DNA of 64,000 bases from an uncultured Halomonas sp. (GCF_947493865.1 NZ_CANLTC010000004.1:124001-188000); one strand, 5' to 3'. Counted from the stretch's first letter, positions 24,176 through 34,550 are shown. Program-made: numbers and translations. Notes: generated by a model not told the origin, from the letters alone.

Positions 24176-26434
24176 TCATGCCGCGTCGCCTCCTTGCCCC
24201 GGCGCATGCCCCACAATGGGCTGTGCCTCTGGCGCCCAGGATTCGCTCTTGCCCGGCGGTGGCGCATTTTGCATCACCACATTCAGGCGCGGCATGGCCA
24301 GATCCTGACCGTCCTGGTCCATGCGCTGCTTGAGACGCAAATTGAAAGCACGAGTCACATCCCACTGATATTCCGGCTTGGTACGCATACGAATACGCAG
24401 TACCGCTGCCCCTTCTTCGAAACGCTGAATACCCTGAAACTCCAACGGTGACCAGATCAGATGACGCAGTACCGGGTCCTTGCGCAGATCGTCCGCAACG
24501 TCTTTCATCAGGGCGGTGGCATCGTCGATCTTCATGGTATGCGGGATACTCAGGTACATCAGCGCAATACCGAATTGCCGCGACATGTTGTGGATCGATT
24601 TGATTTCACTGAAGGGAATGATGTGCACCACGCCATCAAGATCTCTGAGACGGACGGTACGCATGGTCAAGCCTTCCACGGAACCCATGAAGTCACCGAG
24701 CTTGACGAAGTCGTCCACCGCCAGGGAGTCTTCGATCAGGATGAACAACCCGGTGATCAAGTCTTGTACCAACGTCTGGGCGCCGAAACCGATGGCCAGA
24801 CCAATGACACCGGCACCTGCCAACAGCGGCGTGACGTTCACCCCCAGGTTGGCAAGCCCTACGATGGTGGCAATGACCACGATGGTGACCAGTATTACGT
24901 TGCGTAGCAGTGGCTTGATGGTCTGGGCGCGGGCGTTATGGACACGACGACCGCGAGAGCCTGCCGAGGTGTTCAGCGCCCGCTGGATTCCCGTATCGGC
25001 GATGATCCAGAACAACCAGGCCAGCATGACGGTCAATCCAATGCCCAGCAGAGCACGCCCGATGCGGGCGCTGATTGCGCTATCGGCGCCGATGCCCAGC
25101 AACGAGACATCCCACACACGTAGGGCCAGTTCGGCAAAGACCATCCAGATGACCAGATGGCCCAGTGCATAACCAAACCGTTCGAGACGGCGACGATATT
25201 GCGACATGCGGCGGCGCTTGACCGCTCTCTCGCTCTGGCGACGCAGCATGCTGGCGAGCACCATCGCCAATACCAGCAGAGCCGCATCGATGATCGCCCG
25301 CACAAAGACGCCTTCCGCCTCTCCACCGGTGACAAAAATAGCCAGTAGAGAAGCCCCTATCAGCAGTAACACCGGCACATGCCATAACCGTGCAAAAACG
25401 TTCATCAAATCCCGTAATGCATTATGGTTACGGCGCTGTTCGTAGGGGCGATTATGGATCAAATGCTTGATCGGACGCTGGATGCGCAATATGAGCTTGA
25501 TACCCACGATGCCAGCCAGCACTTTAGCAAATACCGAAAGCCAGCCGGACAGGTCATGGCCCAGTAGTGCTTCCAGCCGATCCCCGTTGAGCGCATCCCC
25601 CAGGGCCGCTAGAGCACCGATCACGAAAAGCCGCTTGAGCGCCTGCTGACGAAGAAGCGCTACCGCGACACGGCGGTGCCCTCGAGTAAAGATGGAAATG
25701 ACCACCTCGAATACAGTCGCGAGTAAGCGTCCACACAGGGTGATATACGCAAAAACCAATACGATGGCACTAAAGGGTGCAGGTGCATTCAGCCAGCGTA
25801 GGCTACTCAGCATGACCGCAAAGGAGAGCGCCCAGGGCAGTACCTTGCGCAGGAAGTGGGTTATCAGCAAGCTTGCGGGAGGTTCTGGCGGCAGCACTCG
25901 CGGCCAATCGTTACGGCGCAGGAAAAACCGCCCTATCCCTGTCAGCAATATCAACAGGCCTAGCCAGATTCCCATCAGTATCGAGGTTTCAATAATGCCG
26001 CGCAGCAATTCCTCGCGACTTGTAGAGGCAAACAGCGATTCGACACGCTGACCGGCCCGCTTCGAGCGCTGTGCCCAGATATCCAGAGGTGCCTTGCCCT
26101 GCTGAACCTGCTCGCCGGCGACGTTGAAGGAATCCGCCAGCGCCCCAAGCAGCCCTTGGCGCTCTTCATCCTCTTGTACCGGCGCGCTCGTCTCGCGCAA
26201 CTCCTTGAGCCTGGTCAGAAGCTCATCACGCTGCGCATCGCTTTCCAACACCGAGATGACATTGTCCAGCGAATCGCGTAATTCCTCTGGGTCTTGCTGT
26301 GACTGTTTTTCGTCCTGACTGTCACTTCCTATGCCCGAGAGCGCCAGAACCTGGGCTTGGGACGGGCCGGCAAGCAACATCGCCAACAGCGGAACAGCGA
26401 TGAACAAGGTGAACCAATTGCGAGAAAACGGCAT
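24176..26434 (-). CDS. MscS-family mechanosensitive channel, large (YbiO-like)
   Basis: 752 residues from the ATG at 26434, preceded by GCAGGAG. A signal peptide ends near PSQAQ (residue 28). A periplasmic helical region (residues 30-140, EQLTRLKELRET-like) and about ten membrane segments follow. The pore helix is NVTPLLAGAGVIGLAIGFGA, then QTLVQDLITGLFILIEDSLA, and the beta domain has VDDFVKLGDFMGSVEGLTMR. The channel opens under membrane tension to release solutes after osmotic downshock, relevant to a halophile. No operon partner. Confidence 0.9.
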   Translation of the reverse strand: MPFSRNWFTLFIAVPLLAMLLAGPSQAQVLALSGIGSDSQDEKQSQQDPEELRDSLDNVISVLESDAQRDELLTRLKELRETSAPVQEDEERQGLLGALADSFNVAGEQVQQGKAPLDIWAQRSKRAGQRVESLFASTSREELLRGIIETSILMGIWLGLLILLTGIGRFFLRRNDWPRVLPPEPPASLLITHFLRKVLPWALSFAVMLSSLRWLNAPAPFSAIVLVFAYITLCGRLLATVFEVVISIFTRGHRRVAVALLRQQALKRLFVIGALAALGDALNGDRLEALLGHDLSGWLSVFAKVLAGIVGIKLILRIQRPIKHLIHNRPYEQRRNHNALRDLMNVFARLWHVPVLLLIGASLLAIFVTGGEAEGVFVRAIIDAALLVLAMVLASMLRRQSERAVKRRRMSQYRRRLERFGYALGHLVIWMVFAELALRVWDVSLLGIGADSAISARIGRALLGIGLTVMLAWLFWIIADTGIQRALNTSAGSRGRRVHNARAQTIKPLLRNVILVTIVVIATIVGLANLGVNVTPLLAGAGVIGLAIGFGAQTLVQDLITGLFILIEDSLAVDDFVKLGDFMGSVEGLTMRTVRLRDLDGVVHIIPFSEIKSIHNMSRQFGIALMYLSIPHTMKIDDATALMKDVADDLRKDPVLRHLIWSPLEFQGIQRFEEGAAVLRIRMRTKPEYQWDVTRAFNLRLKQRMDQDGQDLAMPRLNVVMQNAPPPGKSESWAPEAQPIVGHAPGQGGDAA

Positions 26435-26564
26435 GCCAACTCCTGCGGCATCAGATGAATCCACTGAAAACTTGCTGCCTACTTATTGCCAGTAAAGCGC
26501 CATCAAACGACAAAGCCAAGACTCCCGTCTTGGCTTCGTATTACAACCCTGCAACTTGAAAGAG

Positions 26565-29500
26565 CTAGGCTCCAGAAGCGTGGGTCGAGCCTTCGCTACC
26601 TTTATCGCCATCTTCGCTGGGCTTATCCTTCTTGCCGCGCTTGCGATCGAGCCACTGCGAGAATCTTGCGATCATCGCATAGAACGAAGGCACGAAGAAA
26701 CTGGCAAGTATCGCCACCGACAACATGCCTACCGCCACCGTGGTGCCAATCTCGTGACTGCTCCCGCTACTCGCACCAGAGGCCAGGGCCAGCGGTAGAG
26801 TACCGAAGATAAAGGCCAGGGACGTCATGACGATGGGCCGAAAGCGCTGCTTCGCCGCACTGATGGCCGCCTCGCTAATCGACATGCCCTGCTCCTTGCG
26901 CTGCAATTCGGCGAACTCCACGATCAGGATGGCGTTCTTGGCCGCCAGGCCGACCACCACCAGCATGCCGACCTCGACATAGACACCGACATTCAACCCG
27001 CGTAGCGCGACCCCGCCGATGGCCCCAAGGAAGGCAAAGGGCACTGCGGTCAATACCGCCAAAGGCAACGACCAGCTCTCGTACTGAGCCGCCAGGATCA
27101 AGAACACCATCAACAGACCGAAGACAATCGCGATGGTGGCCGCGTCACCGGTGTTGACTTCCTGATAGGCAGTGCCGGTCCAGCCCATGCTCCAGCCATC
27201 ACCCAGCGTCTCCTTGACCACTTCTTCCATGATGGCGATAGCTTGACCGGAGCTATATCCCGGTGCTGGCCCACCTTGGAACTGAGCGGCAGAATACACG
27301 CTGTAGCGCGTTGCTACCGCTGGCGCGGTAATGCGCTCCAAGGTGACGAACTCCGCCAGGGGGATACGTTCCCCATTACCGCCGCGCACGAAGATATTAC
27401 TCAAATCCTCCTTGGATCGCCGGTATTCGGCTTCGTTCTGCAGAAATACCTGAAAGTTACGGTTCTGGTAGGAGAAGTAATTGACGAAACCATTGCCCAA
27501 GGTATTCGAAAGGGTACTGTTGATCGCCTGAATCGGCACCCCGTAGCTCAATGCTTTTTGCTGATCGATCTCGGCACGATAGGAAGGCACGTTGGGGTTG
27601 AAGGTCGTGAATACCTGCGCCAACTCCTCACGCTTGTTGGCCGCTTGCATGACCTTGTTGGCCGCCTGTCCCATCTCGTTGGGGCTGGCCCCTTCCAGCG
27701 CCTGTAGATAACCGGTAAAGCCCCCGGTCGTGGATAACCCGGGGATCGGGGGCAGATTGAACGAGCGCACCGACCCGCCTGGGGTCTGGGCGCCGATCTT
27801 GTTGAGTCGCGCGATAACGTCATCAGCGGTTAGATCGCGTTCCCCCCAATCCGCCAAACTGACAAAAATGCTGCCTCGAGCGGAATTCACGGAGCTAGTG
27901 AGCAGATCGTAACCGGCGATCGCCGAGACGTACTCGACGCCGGGTATCTTTTCGAACTTGGTACTGAGCGCATTCATGTAATCGGTGGTACGCGCCAACG
28001 AGGCAGCGTCCGGTAGACTGACCGAGGCCACGGCAATGCCTTGGTCTTCCTGCGGCACCAGGCTCGAGGGCGTGCTCTCATAAAGCCAGAACGATCCTAC
28101 GAGTACCGCCACGGTCAGCGCCAGAGCCACTACCCAGAACCTGATAAGCGCGTGCACGATCTTCATGTAGAGCCGAGTGACCCAATCAAAGCCCTTGTTG
28201 AACCAGCGCCCCGGCGTGTGTATCGCACGCATGAGCTTGGATTCTTCTTCCTGGCTCTTCTTGTGCTTGATAAAGATTGCAGCCAGCGCCGGCGTCAATG
28301 TCAGTGCGACAACAGCCGAGATAGCCACGGAAATGGCAATGGTGAGCGCGAACTGCTTATAGATCTGGCCGGTGAAACCGCCCAGAAACGCCACCGGCAC
28401 GAATACCGCAGCCATGATGAAGGCGGTAGCGATGATCGGCCCACCGACCTCACGCATGCCTTCGCTGACCGCATCGACGATCGATGCATCCTTATCTTCC
28501 TCGAGCAGGCGCTCGACGTTCTCTACCACCAGAATGGCATCGTCCACCACGATACCGATGGCCAGTATCAATGCGAACAAGGACAGCAGGTTGATCGAGA
28601 ATCCCAACATGTACAGCCCGGCAAAGGCGCCCAGCACCGATACCGGCACCACGGTCATGGCAATGATGGTGGCGCGAAAGTTCTGCAAGAATAATAGAAC
28701 AATGACCGCAACGATGACGAAGGCTTCGATAAAGGTATGCGTAACGGTTTCGATCGAGGCATCGATGAACAAGGTGGTGTCGTAGGGCACCTCATACTCA
28801 AGCCCTGCCGGGAAGCGTTCCGCCAGCCGCGCCATAGTTTCTTTGACCCTGGCCGCGGTTTCCAGCGCGTTCGCCCCCGGCTGCTGATTGATGGCAATTG
28901 GCGCCATGGTTCCGCCGTTGAGGTTGGCGTTTACCGCGTAAGAGGAGGCGCCCAGTTCGATACGGGCCACGTCCTTCAGCAACAGCGACGACCCGTCCGG
29001 ATTGGTACGCAGATAGATGTTGCGGAACTCGTCGGCATCGGACAGGCGCCCGCCGGCAGAGATGGTGTAGGTGTAAGGGCGCGGGTCGCCCTGAGGTTCC
29101 GCGGCGAGACTCCCCGCGGGCACCTCGGTATTCTGAGATCTTATGGCGCTGGCAACTTCCGCCGGAGTCAGGTCGTACTGGGCAAGTTTGTCCGGTTCGA
29201 GCCAGATGCGCATGGCAAACTGGCTTCCCCCCAAGGCCTCTGCCTGGCCTACCCCAGGGATCTGACGCAGTTCATCGAGAATATTGAGTACCGCATAGTT
29301 CTGCATGTAGGTCTTGCTGTACTCACCCTCGGGGGAGTTCAGCGCCACAAACAAAAGAATACTGCTCGAGCTCAACTCGACCTCGACCCCTTGCGACTGA
29401 ACCGCTTCGGGCAGCTGAGAGAGCGCCGACTGCACCCGGTTGTTGACATTGATGGTATTGATATCACCATCGGAGCCGATCTCGAAGGCGACACTCATGC

Positions 29501-29771
29501 TCATGGTGCCGTTGTCGGAGCTGTTCGAGGTCATGTAGATCATGTCCTCGACACCGTTGATCTCCTCAGCCAGGGGCGCTGCCACGGTCTGGGAGACGGT
29601 CTCCGCGTTGGCGCCAGGGAAGGTCGCCCGCACCGAGACCGTGGGTGGCACCACGTCGGGATACTGCTGGATCGGCAGGCCACGCATCGCCAGTGTTCCG
29701 ACCACGACGAGGATAATCGAAAGGACCGTGGCGAAGATCGGCCGCTTGATGAAGAAATCAGAGAAATTCAT
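26565..29771 (-). CDS. RND multidrug efflux permease (AcrB/MexB type)
   Basis: 1068 residues, an HAE1 pump. MNFSDFFIKRPIFATVLSII is the canonical start. Key proton-relay residues are present: the Asp pair in GIVVDDAILVVENVERL (helix 4) and Lys in VGLAAKNAILIVEFAE (helix 10). The duplicated 6+6 helix organisation with two large periplasmic loops is visible. The C-terminus is Lys-rich (RKRGKKDKPSEDGDKG). Works with the adaptor (start codon overlap of 4 bp at 29768) and an outer-membrane channel that is not in the window. Confidence 0.95.
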   Translation of the reverse strand: MNFSDFFIKRPIFATVLSIILVVVGTLAMRGLPIQQYPDVVPPTVSVRATFPGANAETVSQTVAAPLAEEINGVEDMIYMTSNSSDNGTMSMSVAFEIGSDGDINTINVNNRVQSALSQLPEAVQSQGVEVELSSSSILLFVALNSPEGEYSKTYMQNYAVLNILDELRQIPGVGQAEALGGSQFAMRIWLEPDKLAQYDLTPAEVASAIRSQNTEVPAGSLAAEPQGDPRPYTYTISAGGRLSDADEFRNIYLRTNPDGSSLLLKDVARIELGASSYAVNANLNGGTMAPIAINQQPGANALETAARVKETMARLAERFPAGLEYEVPYDTTLFIDASIETVTHTFIEAFVIVAVIVLLFLQNFRATIIAMTVVPVSVLGAFAGLYMLGFSINLLSLFALILAIGIVVDDAILVVENVERLLEEDKDASIVDAVSEGMREVGGPIIATAFIMAAVFVPVAFLGGFTGQIYKQFALTIAISVAISAVVALTLTPALAAIFIKHKKSQEEESKLMRAIHTPGRWFNKGFDWVTRLYMKIVHALIRFWVVALALTVAVLVGSFWLYESTPSSLVPQEDQGIAVASVSLPDAASLARTTDYMNALSTKFEKIPGVEYVSAIAGYDLLTSSVNSARGSIFVSLADWGERDLTADDVIARLNKIGAQTPGGSVRSFNLPPIPGLSTTGGFTGYLQALEGASPNEMGQAANKVMQAANKREELAQVFTTFNPNVPSYRAEIDQQKALSYGVPIQAINSTLSNTLGNGFVNYFSYQNRNFQVFLQNEAEYRRSKEDLSNIFVRGGNGERIPLAEFVTLERITAPAVATRYSVYSAAQFQGGPAPGYSSGQAIAIMEEVVKETLGDGWSMGWTGTAYQEVNTGDAATIAIVFGLLMVFLILAAQYESWSLPLAVLTAVPFAFLGAIGGVALRGLNVGVYVEVGMLVVVGLAAKNAILIVEFAELQRKEQGMSISEAAISAAKQRFRPIVMTSLAFIFGTLPLALASGASSGSSHEIGTTVAVGMLSVAILASFFVPSFYAMIARFSQWLDRKRGKKDKPSEDGDKGSEGSTHASGA

Positions 29772-31075
29772 TCGCTGCTTTCTCCTTCAGCGGTCTTTTC
29801 ATCCTTTTGATTGCCCGCCGAGGCCTGTTGCGACGCGGCATCGCTTTCCGGGGCAGGCTGCGCTTTCTGCTTGTCCTGCTTGCCTTGCTTTGACGCGCCG
29901 TCAGAACCGCCATTCTGGGCGGACAGCTGTTCTGGATTACCCGAATAGGGCTGGGGATTGATCCTGGTTCCCGCCTCGATACCACCCGGATCGCTGACAA
30001 CGACGCGATCACCAGGCTCAAGTCCATCGGCGATGACCATCAGCGCCCCGGCGGAATCCCCCGGGGTCACACTCTGAGTGCGCGTCTTGTTGTCGTCATC
30101 AAGCACATATACCTGAGGGCCCATCAACCCCTGCGTTACGGCAATTTCCGGTACCGCCATGACGTCATAGCGCTTCATGTTCTTGAGCTGTATTCGTGCG
30201 AACTGTCCCGGCAGCAAAAGAGCGTCGGGATTGTCGAACATGGCCCTTGCCTGCACCGTGCTGGTACCGTCATTGACGCGAGAGCCCAGGAAATCGATAT
30301 TGCCCTTGAGTGGTTGCTGTTTCGTATCGCTGCTACCGGAAAGCCTTAATGCCACCGTGATATCGGCGCCCTGCTGACGCTGACGGCGTAGATCGAAAGC
30401 TTCCTGCTGAGGCAGACCGAAGCGCACTTCGATAGGATCCATGGGAGTGATGGTCGCCAGTTCCGTGCCGACATCGACCACATTGCCCACGTTGACATCG
30501 CTCAGGCTGATCATGCCGGATACCGGGGCCTGCACGTTGGTGTAGTCCAGATCGATCTTGGCACTTTCCAGAGCCGCCTCGGCCTGAGCGACGCCAGCAT
30601 CCGCCACACGCCGTTCCGCCACGGCCTGATCATACTGCTGCTGACTAACGGAGTTCTGTGCTAACAATTGCTTGTAGCGCCTTGCATCGCGATCGGCGCG
30701 AAAGGCTTCGGCCTGGGCGCTCTTCAAATCCGCTTCGCGCTGATTGACCGTGGCCTGATAGACGTCGGGTTCGATGGTATAGAGACTTTGACCTTTCTCG
30801 ACCATTTCGCCGGGTTCGAAATTGCGCGCTTCAAGCTCGCCCCTGACTCGAGCGATGATCGTGACTTGCTGCTCGCTGCGCAATTTGGCGGAGTAGGAGC
30901 GATCATAGTCGATGGTGCGCCGCTCCATGGTCATCACCTGAGCGTCTCGCGCTGGCGCTTGTTGATCCTGCTGCTGGTTTTGCTGATCCTGATCATCATC
31001 GGCGCCGCAGCCCGTCAACAGGAACGCTATCAACAGTCCGGCGACCCATCCGTGTCTTGCAATCGATATGCGCAT
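29768..31075 (-). CDS. RND efflux periplasmic adaptor lipoprotein (AcrA/MexA type)
   Basis: 435 residues from the ATG at 31075, after AAGGAGCGCGCCG. The lipobox LLTGCGAD puts the acyl-Cys at about residue 20. The Gln-rich linker is followed by the AcrA order: barrel-lipoyl half (IIARVRGELEARNFEPGEMV), a coiled-coil hairpin (NQREADLKSAQAEAFRADRD), the second lipoyl half (PVSGMISLSDVNVGNVVDVG) and the membrane-proximal domain. The last 60 residues are an Ala/Gln/Lys/Glu-rich low-complexity tail. First gene of the pump operon. Confidence 0.94.
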   Translation of the reverse strand: MRISIARHGWVAGLLIAFLLTGCGADDDQDQQNQQQDQQAPARDAQVMTMERRTIDYDRSYSAKLRSEQQVTIIARVRGELEARNFEPGEMVEKGQSLYTIEPDVYQATVNQREADLKSAQAEAFRADRDARRYKQLLAQNSVSQQQYDQAVAERRVADAGVAQAEAALESAKIDLDYTNVQAPVSGMISLSDVNVGNVVDVGTELATITPMDPIEVRFGLPQQEAFDLRRQRQQGADITVALRLSGSSDTKQQPLKGNIDFLGSRVNDGTSTVQARAMFDNPDALLLPGQFARIQLKNMKRYDVMAVPEIAVTQGLMGPQVYVLDDDNKTRTQSVTPGDSAGALMVIADGLEPGDRVVVSDPGGIEAGTRINPQPYSGNPEQLSAQNGGSDGASKQGKQDKQKAQPAPESDAASQQASAGNQKDEKTAEGESSE

Positions 31076-31150
31076 CGGCGCGCTCCTTAGTCCTTTACTT
31101 GCGTTCGGTGGCCTCAGAGAGTCGGCCGATAGCCGCTCAGGATACAACCA

Positions 31151-31166
31151 TACATCCATGTATGTA
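31151..31166. promoter_or_regulatory. Candidate TetR-type operator between adaptor and regulator genes
   Basis: A near-palindrome, TACATCCATGTATGTA, at 31151-31166, 75 bp upstream of the adaptor gene (start 31075) and 60 bp from the regulator start (31227). It resembles the TACATACAT half-sites bound by AcrR-like regulators. Binding is inferred. Confidence 0.55.
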
Positions 31167-31226
31167 AATATCGTTCACTTGGCGTTATGATAGGGTTACG
31201 TGCTTTTAAGTGAATGGATGTAACCC

Positions 31227-31865
31227 ATGCCAAGACGTACCAAGGCGGAAGCCAACATTACCCGCGAAACCCTTCTCGATGCCGCCGAGAGGGCTTTTTT
31301 CGACAATGGCGTGGCGCGAACATCCCTGGAACAGATCGCCAGTCATGCCGGAATGACCCGAGGCGCCGTCTATTGGCATTTCAAGAACAAGGCCGCCCTT
31401 TTTCATGCCTTGATAGAGCGCGTGCGCATGCCTTTCGAGGAGTTGATCGAGGAAGTCGACGAACCGGCGCTACTCGACTCACCCTTGGAAACCTTGCGCC
31501 TGGTATGCCATCGCGGTTTGACCCGTCTCGAGCAACCCCAGTTACGCCGGGTGCATTCGATCCTGCTGCATCGCTGCGAATTCTTCAGCGACATCAATCC
31601 ACTGGAAATGCAGAACCGCATGGCTCAAGAGTGTCACGACGGGCTATACGCACAGTTTTGCAAGGCTCATGAATACAATTTGCTGAACCCCGCCCTGTCC
31701 CCAGAGACGGCAACCCATCTACTGCAATCGACCCTGGGCGGTCTTTTCCATGATTGGCTGCGCGAACCCGATCGATTTTCGCTGAGTGAAAAAGGGGGAG
31801 TAGTGATCGATACTCTTTTCCAGCTCATGAGCCAGCCTTCTTCAGACCAACGCTCTTCAAGATAG
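31227..31865 (+). CDS. TetR family repressor of the efflux pump (AcrR/TtgR-like)
   Basis: 212 residues. The helix-turn-helix is SLEQIASHAGMTRGAVYWHFKNKAALFHAL at residues about 33-62, in the AcrR arrangement (RETLLDAAERAFFDNGVARTS). The long C-terminal helical part is the ligand pocket. Divergent from the pump operon with a candidate operator in the 151-bp gap; it probably represses both itself and the pump until a substrate binds. Ends 8 bp from the convergent fructosamine kinase gene. Confidence 0.92.
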   Translation: MPRRTKAEANITRETLLDAAERAFFDNGVARTSLEQIASHAGMTRGAVYWHFKNKAALFHALIERVRMPFEELIEEVDEPALLDSPLETLRLVCHRGLTRLEQPQLRRVHSILLHRCEFFSDINPLEMQNRMAQECHDGLYAQFCKAHEYNLLNPALSPETATHLLQSTLGGLFHDWLREPDRFSLSEKGGVVIDTLFQLMSQPSSDQRSSR

Positions 31866-31873
31866 ACGAATAA

Positions 31874-32710
31874 TCAGCCAAGTTCGTCGATTCTGCGTTC
31901 CACTGCGCCGCGATAGCCAGCGCCAAAGAGCAACAGATGGTTGAGCAGCGGATAGAGCTGGAACACTCCTTTTCGCCGGGGCCAGTCGTCGGGACGGTTA
32001 CCGTTCCAGTAGGCTTCGAAGAAGGCAGCGGACGGTGAGCCAAAGAGCGTCAGCATGGCGAGATCCACCTCGGGATAGTGGCGATAGATCGCCGGATCGA
32101 TGATTGCCGGGCCTTCGCGGGTGTAAAGCACGTTACCGGACCACAGATCCCCATGTACCAGGCTTGGCCGTACATTCGGCAGCCAGCTTTCGAGATCCAC
32201 GGCGATACGAGTCAATCTCTCGAAGGCATTCTTCCCCAGCAAGCCTTTTTCGACGCAAGCCTTCCCTAATGGCAACAAGCGCCGTTCACGCTGAAAAACA
32301 CGCCCGTCGGCACAGGGCGTATTATCCTGAGGCGTTGGACCGCAGGCGTTATCCTGCTCCCAACCGTGAGTCGTGCCGCCTGCTTCGTGAAGCTCCCGCA
32401 GGCCCACTCCAAGCTGCTGATCGCGCTGGCGTCCACCCGATACAGTATCAAGCGCTTCCATGACCAGCATGTCAGCGTCGAGTCCCAGCACCTCGGGGAC
32501 GATCAGTGACGTTCCTGCGCCACGCAATGCCCGCAAACCCTCGGCTTCCCCAAGCAGGCGCCCGGGGTCGTCCTGCTTGACGACCACTCGCCCCCGGTCG
32601 GTATGCAGTTGCCAGACCCGGGCGCTGTCTCCCCCAGGCAGAGGCGTCAATTCACTGCGGGGAGTGATATTCAAGGTTTGCAGTCGTTTGCGCCAATCGC
32701 TGGAAACCAT
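31874..32710 (-). CDS. Fructosamine kinase family protein
   Basis: 278 residues from the ATG at 32710, preceded by AAGGAAAACCC. Motifs of the aminoglycoside phosphotransferase fold are visible: LPGGDSARVWQL, VVVKQD (ATP-binding Lys), PSLVHGDLWSGNVLYT (catalytic HGDLWxGN) and IIDPAIYRHYPEVDLAML (metal-binding DP). The family phosphorylates ketoamines on glycated proteins or small molecules to allow deglycation. It sits 25 bp after the CPA2 antiporter gene. Confidence 0.9.
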   Translation of the reverse strand: MVSSDWRKRLQTLNITPRSELTPLPGGDSARVWQLHTDRGRVVVKQDDPGRLLGEAEGLRALRGAGTSLIVPEVLGLDADMLVMEALDTVSGGRQRDQQLGVGLRELHEAGGTTHGWEQDNACGPTPQDNTPCADGRVFQRERRLLPLGKACVEKGLLGKNAFERLTRIAVDLESWLPNVRPSLVHGDLWSGNVLYTREGPAIIDPAIYRHYPEVDLAMLTLFGSPSAAFFEAYWNGNRPDDWPRRKGVFQLYPLLNHLLLFGAGYRGAVERRIDELG

Positions 32711-32735
32711 GGGTTTTCCTTCAATGCCGTTGTCT

Positions 32736-34550
32736 TCAAGAAGGTTTCGCGTCAACTGAACTCGTGTCGCCCTGCGTATGGTGATCGGCGTGTTTGCTCA
32801 GCCCCTTCTGAAAAAGAGTCTGCAATTCCGCCATGGCCGCCTGGTCGTCAGCGACGAGCGCCGACATGTCATCGCGGTGCTTGTAAGAATCCTTGAACAA
32901 CTGGTTATCGAACTCACGAAAGGTGCGCACCGCATCCATGGCATTGGAGCTAGGATAGCCCATGCCCTTGAGCACCTCAGTGCTCATCTCCATGCTGGCG
33001 GCAAAGGTTTCGCGCACCACCACCTTGGCCCCCAAGTCCATCAGCTGCCAGGCATGGTGACGATTGCGCGCCCTGGCAAACACTTGAAGGTGTGGAAAAT
33101 GATCCCGGGCCTGGCGCGCGATGCGTGTCGCGGCTTCCTCGTCATCCACGGCAATCACCAGAATCCCGGCCTGATCGGCCCCTGCCGAACGCAATAGATC
33201 CAGACGGGTGGCATCGGCATAGTAAATGCGCGACCCGAAGCGGCGGATGAATTCCACCTGGGTAATGTTCGGATCGAGCGCCGTGAAGTTCAGGTTCTGA
33301 GACTTGAGTACCCGCGCCACCATCTGTCCGAAGCGACCCAGTCCGGCGATCAATACCGTCGGCGAATCGTCACCGAAATCGCCATCGTAAGGCTGGTTCT
33401 GCTTGAAACGATCACCCAGACTCTCGCCGATTTGATAAAGAAATGGCGTAAGCGCCATGGATAGAGTGACCGCCGCAATACATAGACTCGCGATGCGCTG
33501 CTCGAATATTCCTATGCTGACGCCCGCAGTCAACAAGACGAAATCGAACTCGCCGCCTTGGGCGATAACCGTTGCCAAGCGGGGAATTTCCGGATACGGC
33601 AGTCGCGCAATCAAGCCGACGACAGCGATGACGACAAGCTTTCCTATCAGGGTCAGCAAGGTGATGGCGAGTACCCAGCCGATGTTCTCGAAAACCAGAG
33701 CCAGGTTCACCGACATGCCCACGGCAATGAAGAACAGGCCAAGCAGCAGGCCCTTGAACGGTTCGATATTGGCTTCAAGCTCATGGCGATAAACGGTATC
33801 TGCCAGCAACACGCCGCCCAGAAAGGCACCTAGCGCCATGGAAAGACCTGCCCATTCCATTACCAGAGCCATTCCCAATACCAGGAACAATGCCGCTGCG
33901 GTAAAGATTTCATTCACTTCACTACGCGCCACCAATGCCAGCACCCGAGGGAAAACCAGCCTGCCGAACAGGATGGCGGCGCCAACGGTCGCGGCGGCAC
34001 GCAGCACGAGAAGCAAGGACTCTCCGAAGGAAAGGCTCGTTCCGCCAGCAACCAAGGGCAAGGCGGCCAATAAGGGAATGACCGCCAGATCCTGAAACAG
34101 CAGAATCGAAAAGGCTGTCTGTCCATGAGGGGACGTCAGCTGCTGGCGTGCGTTGAGCACCTGCAGGGCAAAGGCCGTTGAGGACAACGCAAGCGTCAGG
34201 CCCAACAGGATCGACACTTCGAGCGTCAGGTCCAGCATCAGCCCGATGGGTGTCAGTAGCGCCCCGCTTGCCAGCAGTTGCAGACTCCCCAGACCCAAAA
34301 GACGCTTGCGCATGGTCCATAGCCGAGTCGGCTCGAGGGAAAGACCGATGACGAACAACAGCATGACCACGCCGAATTCGGCAAAATGCAGCACTGACTC
34401 GGGATCGGCAATAAATCCTGTCACCGAAGGACCCAGCAATAGCCCGGCACTCAAGTAACCGAGAATGGAGCCCAGCCCCAGCCGCTGAAATAGAGGAACA
34501 GCGACGATCGCCACCCCCAGTAGCACTGCCGCTTCAAGCAAAAAGCTCAT
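32736..34550 (-). CDS. Monovalent cation:proton antiporter-2 (KefB/KefC-like) with TrkA-N domain
   Basis: 604 residues. The N-terminal 12-13 helices form a CPA2 exchanger (FAEFGVVMLLFVIGLSLEPT, LALSSTAFALQVL, FQDLAVIPLLAALP with the conserved transport Asp region). The C-terminal half is a regulator-of-K+ conductance Rossmann domain: PTVLIAGLGRFGQMVARVLK near residue 400. Family members exchange K+ or Na+ for H+ and are gated by nucleotide or glutathione adducts. First base overlaps the downstream gene (34547-34550). Confidence 0.93.
   Translation of the reverse strand: MSFLLEAAVLLGVAIVAVPLFQRLGLGSILGYLSAGLLLGPSVTGFIADPESVLHFAEFGVVMLLFVIGLSLEPTRLWTMRKRLLGLGSLQLLASGALLTPIGLMLDLTLEVSILLGLTLALSSTAFALQVLNARQQLTSPHGQTAFSILLFQDLAVIPLLAALPLVAGGTSLSFGESLLLVLRAAATVGAAILFGRLVFPRVLALVARSEVNEIFTAAALFLVLGMALVMEWAGLSMALGAFLGGVLLADTVYRHELEANIEPFKGLLLGLFFIAVGMSVNLALVFENIGWVLAITLLTLIGKLVVIAVVGLIARLPYPEIPRLATVIAQGGEFDFVLLTAGVSIGIFEQRIASLCIAAVTLSMALTPFLYQIGESLGDRFKQNQPYDGDFGDDSPTVLIAGLGRFGQMVARVLKSQNLNFTALDPNITQVEFIRRFGSRIYYADATRLDLLRSAGADQAGILVIAVDDEEAATRIARQARDHFPHLQVFARARNRHHAWQLMDLGAKVVVRETFAASMEMSTEVLKGMGYPSSNAMDAVRTFREFDNQLFKDSYKHRDDMSALVADDQAAMAELQTLFQKGLSKHADHHTQGDTSSVDAKPS

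Noticed and set aside
28737..29810. 357-residue plus-strand frame opposite the RND permease
   Set aside because: Antisense shadow of a well-conserved pump gene, with no recognisable product.
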